This document shows, one piece after another, positions 1 to 4,920 of a DNA stretch of 9,777 nt. Below the pieces are notes generated by a model. It was given only the letters and a program-made list of their open reading frames with translations. It was not told where the DNA came from and did no database searches. The stretch comes from Rhodoferax sp. (GTDB lineage Bacteria > Pseudomonadota > Gammaproteobacteria > Burkholderiales > Burkholderiaceae). Location of the stretch: the NCBI GenBank assembly GCA_028292075.1, contig JAQGNA010000224.1, positions 1 to 9,777 of the forward strand, in the 5' to 3' direction. The first letter of the stretch is position 1. The number at the start of each line of letters is the position of its first letter. A program made the position numbers and the translations under genes.

Positions 1-146
1 GCTGACGCTCCCGAAAATGGTCGTCGCCTGTGTAGAAAAGGCGGCTTGGCGAGAGCGAGACGCCTGTTCGTTTTGACACACCGCCCGTGCGACGAAACAA
101 TCACGGGTTGGGCGGAAGCCATCAGCCCTGTCAGTTCACAAACAAA
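1..146. other. Left-edge intergenic segment
   Basis: No coding sequence is supportable. On the plus strand TTGACA (73-78), a 17-nt spacer and AACAAT (96-101) resemble a promoter firing toward the RRM terminator at 147-171. CCCGTG (84-89) is the inverse of CACGGG (102-107). The segment could hold a short RNA or simply be the flank of a gene outside the window. Confidence 0.3.
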
Positions 147-171
147 AAAGCCTCCGATGATCGGAGGCTTT
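147..171 (-). terminator. Intrinsic terminator of the first RRM gene
   Basis: A perfect 11-bp inverted repeat (arms 147-157 and 161-171, loop TGA) has the core GCCTCCGA/TCGGAGGC. Read on the minus strand it is followed by a run of T (complement of the A run at 144-149). It lies about 57 nt past the stop codon of the minus-strand RRM gene ending at 229, so it is that gene's terminator. On the plus strand the trailing T run is only three bases, so it would work poorly in that direction. Confidence 0.9.
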
Positions 172-228
172 CTGGGGGATGACAGCGCTGCAGAGCGCCG
201 TCAGTCATATCAGCGAAGCTGAAGGAAA

Positions 229-807
229 TCAGTAGCCGCTGCTGCCACCGCCGCGGTTGCCGCCACCGCCGCCACCGCGAGGACCGGAGCCGTAAGGGCT
301 GCGAAAACCGCCGTCGCCGCCACCGCCACCGCTGCGGCCACCGCCACCACCGCCGTATCCGCCGCCACCGGAACCACCGCCGCCACTGCGTCCGCCGCCG
401 CCACCGCCGTAGCCGCCACCACTCGAACCGCCGCCGCCATAACCGCCGCCGCCCGAGCTGCCACCACCGTAGCCACCGCCGCCACTGCCGCCGCCGCCAT
501 AACCGCCGCCACCACCACCATAGCCGCCTCCGCCGCCGCCACTGCGTGGGGGACGCGGTTCCATGGGACGCGCTTCGTTGACCACGCAGCTGCGGCCACC
601 AAGCGACTGACCGTTCATGCCACTGATGGCGGCCTGGGCTTCAGCGTCGCTGCCCATCTCGACAAAGCCGAAGCCCTTGGAGCGACCAGTCTCGCGCTCC
701 ATCATCACCTTGGCGCTGGTCACGCTGCCGAATTGGCTGAAAGACTGTTCCAGATCGCTGTCGCGCACCGAGTACGGCAAATTGCCTACGTACAGTTTGT
801 TGCCCAT
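229..807 (-). CDS. Glycine-rich RRM RNA-binding protein, long paralog
   Basis: A 192-residue single-RRM RNA-binding protein with a glycine-rich tail, resembling bacterial/cyanobacterial Rbp proteins and plant GRPs, which bind single-stranded RNA and are often cold-responsive. The RRM spans about residues 3-80, with RNP2 LYVGNL at 5-10 and RNP1 KGFGFVEM at 44-51, including both aromatic residues of RNP1. From about residue 90 the protein is almost pure Gly with interspersed Tyr, Ser and Arg, ending in SSGY. The start chosen is the ATG at 807 (MGNKLYVGNL), because a GAGGAG Shine-Dalgarno lies 7 nt upstream and the paralog begins identically; the in-frame extension to 960 crosses the promoter. 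It has its own promoter, leader hairpin and terminator. The RNA target is unknown; a cold-shock or RNA-chaperone role is inferred from the family. Confidence 0.95.
   Translation of the reverse strand: MGNKLYVGNLPYSVRDSDLEQSFSQFGSVTSAKVMMERETGRSKGFGFVEMGSDAEAQAAISGMNGQSLGGRSCVVNEARPMEPRPPRSGGGGGGYGGGGGGYGGGGSGGGGYGGGSSGGGGYGGGGSSGGGYGGGGGGRSGGGGSGGGGYGGGGGGRSGGGGGDGGFRSPYGSGPRGGGGGGNRGGGSSGY
232..543 (-). repeat. Glycine-codon low-complexity tract (long tail)
   Basis: About 310 bp of imperfect GGN-codon repeats (CCG/CCA/CCT on the plus strand) encode the GGGGYGGGG-type tail of the long RRM protein, residues about 89-192. The repeat unit is loosely 12-18 bp with Tyr, Ser or Arg breaking the Gly runs. 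It is a likely site of in-frame slippage, which could explain why this tail is about 70 residues longer than that of its paralog. The alanine-rich reading frames seen in the other phases are artefacts of this composition. Confidence 0.85.
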
Positions 808-810
808 CAC

Positions 811-850
811 GGGACTCCTCAAAAACACATTGATAAAGCGATGGAGTCCC
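811..850 (-). promoter_or_regulatory. Shine-Dalgarno-sequestering leader hairpin, long RRM gene
   Basis: On the minus-strand transcript GGGACTCC (850-843) is perfectly complementary to GGAGTCCC (818-811), an 8-bp stem with a 24-nt loop (842-819). The 3' arm contains the GGAG of the Shine-Dalgarno sequence, and the stem ends 3 nt before the ATG at 807, so the folded leader should hide the ribosome-binding site. The paralog has the same arrangement with a different loop. The pairing is seen in the sequence; the regulatory role (thermosensor-like or protein-controlled translation) is inference. Confidence 0.7.
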
Positions 851-872
851 GCACTGCACACACGAACCCATG

Positions 873-899
873 GACGCGAAACCGACCAACACCGCAAAC
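873..899 (-). promoter_or_regulatory. Conserved 5' leader block, long RRM gene
   Basis: A 27-nt segment of the predicted leader starts about 23 nt after the expected transcription start. It aligns with 1505-1532 in the paralog's leader with three substitutions and one 1-nt indel: minus-strand GTTTGCGGTG, then a variable TTGGTCG versus ATTAGTCA centre, then GTTTCGCGTC. Flanking leader sequence does not align well, so the block appears selectively kept. It is reminiscent in position of the cold box near the 5' end of cspA-type mRNAs, but the sequence is not the E. coli cold box. Function unknown. Confidence 0.6.
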
Positions 900-928
900 T
901 TGCGCAGTTTTTGCAACCACGCTTTGGC

Positions 929-956
929 ATTATGCGACCACTAGCGAGGAAATCAA
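929..956 (-). promoter_or_regulatory. Sigma-70-type promoter of the long RRM gene
   Basis: Minus-strand TTGATT (956-951), a 16-nt spacer, then CATAAT (934-929). Transcription would start near 922, giving a leader of about 115 nt. The -10 lies in the 10-mer CGCATAATGC, which is repeated exactly at the -10 of the paralogous gene. Confidence 0.75.
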
Positions 957-997
957 ACAAAAAATGTGCGCTACGGGTTCAGGCTGCGAGCAGATGA

Positions 998-1023
998 AAA
1001 AAAGGGCCCGAAGGCCCTTTTTT
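998..1023 (-). terminator. Intrinsic terminator of the second RRM gene (UUCG tetraloop)
   Basis: A GGGCC stem is capped, on the minus strand, by TTCG closed by C-G, which is an exceptionally stable tetraloop. It is flanked by A6 and T6, so the hairpin (AAAAAAGGGCC / GGCCCTTTTTT) can end transcription on either strand. It separates the second RRM gene (stop at 1063) from the promoter of the first RRM gene at 956, making the two genes independent transcription units. Confidence 0.95.
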
Positions 1024-1035
1024 GTTCAAAGCTGG

Positions 1036-1050
1036 CTGGCCCTGGGCCAG
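1036..1050. repeat. 15-bp palindrome in the 3' UTR of the second RRM gene
   Basis: CTGGCCC-T-GGGCCAG is a perfect dyad with 7-bp arms, lying between the stop codon (1063) and the terminator (1023). In RNA it would fold as a second GC-rich hairpin just upstream of the terminator, perhaps protecting the 3' end. Role inferred only. Confidence 0.6.
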
Positions 1051-1062
1051 TCTGCAATGTGC

Positions 1063-1428
1063 TTAGTAGCTGCTACGGCCACCGCCGTAACCGCCGCCGC
1101 CGCCGCCACCACCGTAGCCGCCGCCACCACCGGAGCCGCCGCCGTAGCCGCCACCACCACCGGTGCGGGGAGGACGTGCTTCCATTGGACGTGCTTCGTT
1201 GACCACGAGGTCACGGCCGCCGATGGAGTGGCCGTTCATGCCCTTGATGGCTGCTTGCGCTTCAGCGTCGTTGCCCATTTCGACAAAGCCGAAACCCTTG
1301 GAACGACCGGTGTCGCGCTCCATCATGACCTTTGCGGAGGTGATCGAGCCGAACTGGCTGAACGCCTGGTGCATGTCGTCGTCGCGGAAAGAGTAGGGCA
1401 GGTTGCCCACGTAAAGTTTGTTGCCCAT
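1063..1428 (-). CDS. Glycine-rich RRM RNA-binding protein, short paralog
   Basis: A 121-residue RRM protein, paralogous to the 192-residue protein encoded just downstream on the same strand; 75 of the first 90 residues are identical without gaps. It has RNP2 LYVGNL (5-10), RNP1 KGFGFVEM (44-51) and a short Gly/Tyr tail from about residue 89 ending in GGGRSSY. The start is the ATG at 1428, with AAGGAG 7 nt upstream; the in-frame extension to 1479 has no ribosome-binding site and lies in the leader. The predicted function is single-stranded RNA binding or chaperoning, as for other bacterial RRM proteins. Substitutions are scattered over the RRM (for example F14, D17, H20, D73-L74), so the two copies may differ in target preference. 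It has its own promoter, leader hairpin and UUCG terminator. Confidence 0.95.
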   Translation of the reverse strand: MGNKLYVGNLPYSFRDDDMHQAFSQFGSITSAKVMMERDTGRSKGFGFVEMGNDAEAQAAIKGMNGHSIGGRDLVVNEARPMEARPPRTGGGGGYGGGSGGGGGYGGGGGGGGYGGGRSSY

Positions 1429-1432
1429 GGAA

Positions 1433-1468
1433 GGACTCCTTAAAAGAACGCAAAACGCGATGGAGTCC
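1433..1468 (-). promoter_or_regulatory. Shine-Dalgarno-sequestering leader hairpin, short RRM gene
   Basis: Minus-strand GGACTCC (1468-1462) pairs perfectly with GGAGTCC (1439-1433) across a 22-nt loop (1461-1440). The 3' arm covers the AAGGAG ribosome-binding site, and the stem ends 4 nt before the ATG at 1428. The arms are identical to those of the paralog's leader, and the shared motif extends to GGACTCCATCGC, while most of the loop differs. Because the arms match, each leader could also pair in trans with the other. Confidence 0.7.
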
Positions 1469-1504
1469 GATAACCGCAATCAACAAACCAATGAAGACTT
1501 AACA

Positions 1505-1532
1505 GACGCGAAACTGACTAATCACCGCAAAC
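1505..1532 (-). promoter_or_regulatory. Conserved 5' leader block, short RRM gene
   Basis: The 28-nt counterpart of 873-899, again starting about 25 nt after the predicted transcription start and sharing the ends GTTTGCGGTG and GTTTCGCGTC on the minus strand. It may bind a regulator, possibly the RRM protein itself, or act as a cold-box-like element; neither is demonstrated. Confidence 0.6.
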
Positions 1533-1534
1533 CC

Positions 1535-1557
1535 GTGCTGCTGTATTCAGCAGGCAC
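1535..1557 (-). promoter_or_regulatory. 5'-terminal hairpin of the short RRM transcript
   Basis: A 6-bp stem CTGCTG/CAGCAG (1538-1543 and 1548-1553) with a 4-nt loop is extended by 3 more pairs across one bulged base (1535-1537 with 1555-1557). It sits at the predicted 5' end of the minus-strand transcript, where such hairpins often protect mRNA from 5'-end-dependent decay. The long paralog has only a weaker hairpin in the same place. Confidence 0.5.
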
Positions 1558-1563
1558 GCGAGC

Positions 1564-1592
1564 ATTATGCGCCATCTTTGGGGTTTTTTCAA
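1564..1592 (-). promoter_or_regulatory. Sigma-70-type promoter of the short RRM gene
   Basis: Minus-strand TTGAAA (1592-1587), a 17-nt spacer and CATAAT (1569-1564): a near-consensus promoter. The predicted start is near 1557, giving a leader of about 129 nt. The CGCATAATGC context of the -10 is shared exactly with the paralog's promoter. Confidence 0.8.
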
Positions 1593-1695
1593 AAAAGATC
1601 CTCGACAGATGGCAATCGTGCGGCTTGACGGCCATTTTCCCGGCGTCTGGCAGGCCGCGTCAGCCCGTCCGAACCCCGCCGCGCCCCTTCGCCGC

Positions 1696-1704
1696 TGGTA
1701 CACT
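1696..1704 (+). promoter_or_regulatory. Extended -10 promoter for the Mn riboswitch/exporter
   Basis: TGGTACACT matches the extended -10 pattern TGnTAnnnT. No good -35 is visible 17 nt upstream. A start near 1711 would fall a couple of bases before the P1 stem of the riboswitch, which supports the call. The region between this and the divergent RRM promoter (about 1593-1695) shows nothing else I recognise. Confidence 0.5.
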
Positions 1705-1712
1705 CGCCGCTC

Positions 1713-1862
1713 GTCATTGGGGAGTAGCCACCCTTCTATATTGAAAGGGGCTTGCATCAACAGACTTGTGCAACCACCGGCAGCCGCCGGGGCCTTCACA
1801 TGGTGCAAGCGGTTCTTCGGCGTTTCCTTCGGGAAACCAGTGGATTCAGCGAGACCTTTGAC
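1713..1862 (+). ncRNA. yybP-ykoY manganese riboswitch aptamer
   Basis: The two signature segments are both present: GGGGAGTAGCC at 1719-1729 and GCGAGACCTTTG at 1849-1860, plus the internal GCATCAACA at 1754-1762. Helices fit the class. P1 is GTCA..GG (1713-1720) with CC..TGAC (1855-1862) around two U-U mismatches. A hairpin has CCCTT (1731-1735) paired with AAGGG (1745-1749). P3 is GCTTGCA (1750-1756) with TGCAAGC (1804-1810), with a CCGGC/GCCGG hairpin inside it (1777-1790). A further hairpin is GTTTCC-TTCG-GGAAAC (1822-1837). This class senses Mn2+ and usually turns on Mn exporters, matching the gene that follows. Confidence 0.93.
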
Positions 1863-1927
1863 TGCACAGCCTCCGTTTCAGGCCGGGGATGCCGTGCAGT
1901 CATTGGTTCGTTCGTGTCCGGCCGGAG
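1859..1927 (+). promoter_or_regulatory. Expression platform of the Mn riboswitch
   Basis: TGACTGCAC (1859-1867), whose first four bases belong to aptamer P1, is perfectly complementary to GTGCAGTCA (1894-1902). A competing helix pairs CTCCG (1871-1875) and GCCGG (1882-1886) with CCGGC (1918-1922) and CGGAG (1923-1927), burying the GGAG ribosome-binding site of the exporter gene. The two helices cross and so exclude each other. There is no T run, so control is most likely at translation initiation. Confidence 0.7.
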
Positions 1928-1933
1928 TACCCC

Positions 1934-2506
1934 ATGGAAGCTTTTCTCGTCTCGACCGGTATCGTCGCCCTCGCTGAAATGGGCGACAAGACCCAGTTGC
2001 TCGCCCTTGTGTTGGCTGCCCGGTTTAAGAAGCCCTGGCCCATCGTGATGGGCATCCTCACCGCCACATTGGTCAACCACGCACTCGCTGGCGCTGTCGG
2101 CGCCTGGGTCACCACCCAGCTCGGCCCCAATGTGCTGCGCTGGGTGCTGGGCCTGTCCTTCATCGCGATGGCCGGCTGGATGTTGATTCCCGACAAACTA
2201 GATGATGAAGAGACCGACAAGGCGCCCCGCTTCGGCGTTTTCGGCACCACCGTGTTCCTGTTCTTCCTCGCCGAGATGGGCGACAAAACGCAAATCGCCA
2301 CCGTCATGCTGGCCGCAAAGTTCAACGCCTACGCCTGGGTGGTGGCCGGCACCACGTTCGGCATGATGCTGGCCAATGCCCCGGTCGTCTGGCTCGGCGA
2401 GCGCGTGACGCGCCTGGTGCCCATTACCCTGGTGCACCGCATCTCGGCGGTGTTCTTCCTGGTGTTGGGCGTGCTGGCGCTGTTCAACGGGGTTTCGTTC
2501 AGCTGA
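1934..2506 (+). CDS. mneA: TMEM165/GDT1-family manganese exporter (MneA-like)
   Basis: A 190-residue inner-membrane protein of the UPF0016/GDT1 family, cation/proton exchangers that in bacteria (Vibrio MneA) export Mn2+. The family hallmark EMGDKTQ occurs twice, at residues 15-21 and 114-120, each in a predicted membrane helix. This gives two inverted three-helix halves, separated by an acidic loop (about 88-98, LDDEETDK). The length is typical. The ATG at 1934 is chosen because GGAG lies 6 nt upstream and the protein then begins MEAFLVSTGIVALAEMGDKTQ; the longer frame from 1889 would run through the riboswitch expression platform. The upstream yybP-ykoY element independently points to Mn2+ as substrate. 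The gene converges on the LysR gene, overlapping its 3' end by 8 bp. Confidence 0.93.
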   Translation: MEAFLVSTGIVALAEMGDKTQLLALVLAARFKKPWPIVMGILTATLVNHALAGAVGAWVTTQLGPNVLRWVLGLSFIAMAGWMLIPDKLDDEETDKAPRFGVFGTTVFLFFLAEMGDKTQIATVMLAAKFNAYAWVVAGTTFGMMLANAPVVWLGERVTRLVPITLVHRISAVFFLVLGVLALFNGVSFS

Positions 2507-3446
2507 CGGGGGGTGCCTGCGGCGGTGGCGTGGCGGCCCGGTCGGCCTGTTCGCAGCGCTGCAGCAGCCACGCGCCAAACAGCTTGAAGGCCGGAAGGTT
2601 GGTGTGGCCCGCCGGCGCGCAAAGGTAATAACCCTCCGAACTCTGGTGACGCGGAGCCGCTGGCGCCGTGAGTGGCTCCACGAGCGCACCGGACGCGAGC
2701 TCGTCCTCGACCAAGCACGTCGGCACCACGCCCAGGCCGAAACCGGCGACCGCGGCGCGAATGATCAGCGAATACTGGTTGAAACGTGGCCCGAACAAGC
2801 CGTTCAGCGCCTGGCCGTGGTGCGCGTCCAGCCACTCCTGCCACGCGAATGGCACCTCGACGTGTTGCAGCAGCGTGGCATGTTCGAGCTGCGCCACGTT
2901 GTTCAGCTTCAGCTCCGCCTGCAGCCCGGGGCTGCACACCAAGCTGGTTTCCTTGCCGATGAGGTACCGCGCACTGGCGTTCGGCCAGGCACCCGTGCCG
3001 TACTGGATGGCTGCGTCGAACGCGTGTGTGGCGGCGAAATCATGCGCATGCTGATAGCGCACGAAGTTCAGATCGACCTGCGGCACATGGCTCTTGAAGT
3101 GCGGTAGCCGCGCAAACAGCCAGTGCGTGGCAAAAGTTGGCGGCACCGACAGATTCAGCGTTCCACCGCTGCCGCCTTGCGACATCAGCTGCGCGGTGGC
3201 GGTTTCCAGCTGGCTGATGGCCGGCAGCGTGGCATTCAGGTAGACCAGGCCGGCCTCGGTCAGTTCCAGCCCCGGGGAGCGACGAAGGAACATCGGCGTG
3301 CCGAGGTAAGCCTCGAGCCCGGCTACGTGGCGGCTGATGGCACCCTGGGTCACGCAGAGTTCACGGGCAGCCCGGGTGAAGCTCAGATGCTTGGCAGCCA
3401 CGTGAAAGGCATTGAGTTCGGAAATGGTCGGGCAAAGGCGTCGCAC
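2499..3446 (-). CDS. LysR-type transcriptional regulator (GcvA-like subgroup)
   Basis: A 315-residue LysR-family regulator. The N-terminal winged HTH spans about residues 8-66, with the recognition segment SFTRAARELCVTQGAISRH (22-40) and the wing GLELTEAGLVYL (59-70). The effector-binding domain follows (about 92-300), then a short proline-rich tail. The GTG at 3446 is used: it gives the MRRLCPTISELNAFH start usual for this subgroup, no ATG lies nearby in frame, and the ribosome-binding site is weak. It is divergent from the amidohydrolase/ABC-importer operon, the classic LysR layout, so it probably controls that operon and itself. The effector, likely the imported solute or its hydrolysis product, is unknown. 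Its 3' end overlaps the Mn exporter gene tail to tail. Confidence 0.92.
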   Translation of the reverse strand: MRRLCPTISELNAFHVAAKHLSFTRAARELCVTQGAISRHVAGLEAYLGTPMFLRRSPGLELTEAGLVYLNATLPAISQLETATAQLMSQGGSGGTLNLSVPPTFATHWLFARLPHFKSHVPQVDLNFVRYQHAHDFAATHAFDAAIQYGTGAWPNASARYLIGKETSLVCSPGLQAELKLNNVAQLEHATLLQHVEVPFAWQEWLDAHHGQALNGLFGPRFNQYSLIIRAAVAGFGLGVVPTCLVEDELASGALVEPLTAPAAPRHQSSEGYYLCAPAGHTNLPAFKLFGAWLLQRCEQADRAATPPPQAPPVS

Positions 3447-3456
3447 AAGAGTCCAG

Positions 3457-3471
3457 ATGAGTATTTCTCAT
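3457..3471. promoter_or_regulatory. Candidate LysR-type operator (T-N11-A dyad)
   Basis: ATGAG-TATTT-CTCAT is a perfect 15-bp interrupted palindrome containing T3458-N11-A3470, the general LysR-regulator binding pattern. It lies 11-25 bp upstream of the regulator's GTG start, where binding would typically repress its own gene while activating the divergent operon. An ATGAG half-site recurs at 3470-3474. The match is to the family pattern only; the true site for this protein is unknown. Confidence 0.5.
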
Positions 3472-3542
3472 GAGCGTGTGAGTTTAATTCGATTCAAATG
3501 GCAATTGTTGGCCTGCTTCCTGCGTGCCGTGATCGTTATCGG

Positions 3543-3589
3543 GCAAAGGTTGCACCCATCTTTTACCCGGCCCGGTGTTTACCCTTTGC
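3543..3589. repeat. Inverted and direct repeats upstream of the amidohydrolase operon
   Basis: GCAAAGG (3543-3549) is the inverse of CCTTTGC (3583-3589). Between them TTTACCC occurs twice as a direct repeat (3562-3568 and 3578-3584), flanking a CCGG-C-CCGG dyad (3569-3577). This could be an operator or a leader hairpin. I recognise no known riboswitch here and see no convincing -35/-10 pair in the 3480-3642 gap, which is compatible with an activator-dependent promoter. Confidence 0.35.
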
Positions 3590-3642
3590 GCCTCTCGCCC
3601 ATGAGTAATTAGCATCCAGACATCTTTCAAGAGTTTTCCAAC

Positions 3643-4881
3643 ATGTCGAACCTGTTTATTTCAAATGGCAACGTTCTGGACGTCGCCACCTCCAAGCTGG
3701 CGCGCGGCGTCTCGGTCCTGGTGCGCGACGGTGTCATCGAAGGCATCGGCGCCGATCTGACGGCCCCCGAAGGCGCCGAAGTGATCGACGCGACCGGGCT
3801 CACCGTGATGCCGGGGTTGATCGACTGCCACGTGCACGGCGTCGCCTCGTCCTTCAACCTCGGCAACGTGTCGAAGCTGCCGAACGTGCTCGTCACCCTG
3901 CGCGCCATCCCCATCCTGGGGCGCATGCTGCGCCGCGGTTTCACCACCGTGCGCGATGCGGGCGGTGCCGACTGGTCGCTGGCCGAAGCCACCCGCACCG
4001 GCCTGGTGGCAGGGCCGCGCATCTTCCCTTCGGGCAAGGCCCTGTCGCAGACCGGCGGCCACGGCGACTTCCGTGCCCGCAGCGACGAACTCGACCCCTG
4101 TTCGTGCAGCCACAAGCTGGGCAACATCGGCCGCGTGGTCGATGGCGTCGACAATTGCCGGCTGGCCGTGCGCGAGGAAATGCTCAAGGGCGCCAGCCAG
4201 ATCAAGGTCATGGCCTCGGGCGGCGTCGCCTCGCCCAACGACCCGATCAGCAACCTGGGCTACTCCGAGGCCGAACTTCGCGCCATCGTCGAAGAAGCCG
4301 ACAACGCCGGCACCTATGTGATGGGCCACGCCTACACGCCGCGCGCCATCGCCCGCGCCGTGCAATGCGGCGTGCGCACCATCGAACACGGCAACCTGGT
4401 GGACGCTGGCGCCGCGCAGGTGATGGCCGAGCACGGCGCCTTCATGGTGCCCACGCTCATCACGTACGAAGCCCTGGCGCTCGAAGGCGAGAAGTACGGC
4501 CTGCCGCCCGAGTCGGTGGGCAAGATCGAAGCCGTGCGCAGCGGCGGCAAAAAGGCGCTGGAGATCCTGGCCAAGGCCGGCGTGAAGATGGGCCTTGGCA
4601 GCGACCTGCTCGGCGAAGCGCACCGCATGCAGGCCGACGAGTTGCGCCTGCGTGCCGACGTGCTCGGCAACGGCGTGGCGCTGCAGCAGGCCACGCTGGT
4701 CGGCGCCGAAATTTTGAACATGGCTGGCAGGCTCGGCGTGGTCGCCGTGGGCGCCATCGCCGATCTGCTGCTGGTCGACGGCAACCCCGTGCAAGACATC
4801 GGCTGCCTGCTGAACCAGGGCGAGCACATTCGCGCCATCGTCAAGGACGGCAAGTCCGTCGCCCTCGCTTCCCTCGCTTGA
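3643..4881 (+). CDS. Metal-dependent amidohydrolase (imidazolonepropionase/Xaa-Pro dipeptidase-like)
   Basis: A 412-residue cytoplasmic hydrolase of the amidohydrolase superfamily (COG1228 type), a TIM barrel with a binuclear metal centre. Visible metal ligands are H63 and H65 in DCHVHG, a probable carboxylated K188 in IKVMASGG, H229 in MGHAY, H249 in IEHGN and D321 in GSD. H140 in GGHGD is a further conserved site. The N- and C-terminal strands (about 1-55 and 365-410) form the usual composite beta-sandwich. Relatives hydrolyse Xaa-Pro, Xaa-Arg/Lys or N-acyl amino acids, so the exact substrate cannot be read from sequence. No signal peptide is seen. The ATG at 3643 has an AAGAG site 9 nt upstream. 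It is the first gene of the ABC importer operon, 39 nt before the binding-protein gene, suggesting that it processes the imported compound. Confidence 0.88.
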   Translation: MSNLFISNGNVLDVATSKLARGVSVLVRDGVIEGIGADLTAPEGAEVIDATGLTVMPGLIDCHVHGVASSFNLGNVSKLPNVLVTLRAIPILGRMLRRGFTTVRDAGGADWSLAEATRTGLVAGPRIFPSGKALSQTGGHGDFRARSDELDPCSCSHKLGNIGRVVDGVDNCRLAVREEMLKGASQIKVMASGGVASPNDPISNLGYSEAELRAIVEEADNAGTYVMGHAYTPRAIARAVQCGVRTIEHGNLVDAGAAQVMAEHGAFMVPTLITYEALALEGEKYGLPPESVGKIEAVRSGGKKALEILAKAGVKMGLGSDLLGEAHRMQADELRLRADVLGNGVALQQATLVGAEILNMAGRLGVVAVGAIADLLLVDGNPVQDIGCLLNQGEHIRAIVKDGKSVALASLA

Positions 4882-4920
4882 AACCTCGCTTTTAGATTAC
4901 CGTTCCTTCAGGAGTCACCC

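Noticed and set aside
40..74. Terminator-like hairpin near the left edge (AGGCG ... CGCCT then TTTT)
   Set aside because: The stem is only about 5 bp with a 17-nt loop and the T run is separated from it; too weak to call.
232..543. Tandem repeats resembling a CRISPR or VNTR array
   Set aside because: There are no constant repeats with unique spacers; the pattern is explained by glycine codons.
210..602. Alanine/valine-rich minus-strand ORF in the glycine tract
   Set aside because: It is the shifted frame of GGN codons, with no ribosome-binding site and pure low complexity; the RRM frame is clearly the real one.
873..899. Classical E. coli cspA cold box
   Set aside because: The position is similar but the sequence does not match the known cold-box motif, so it is reported only as an unnamed conserved block.
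733..1443. Long plus-strand ORF of 236 codons across both RRM genes
   Set aside because: It runs antisense through two RRM genes, a strong terminator and a promoter. Its length comes from GC-rich repeats lacking stops.
1567..1977. Plus-strand ORFs (also 1752-2048 and 1889-1933) through the Mn exporter leader
   Set aside because: They lie in the riboswitch and its expression platform. The exporter start at 1934 has a good ribosome-binding site and the family-typical N-terminus.
3661..4827. 388-codon minus-strand ORF opposite the amidohydrolase
   Set aside because: His/Ala/Gly-rich composition typical of the antisense of a high-GC gene; the plus strand has intact catalytic motifs.
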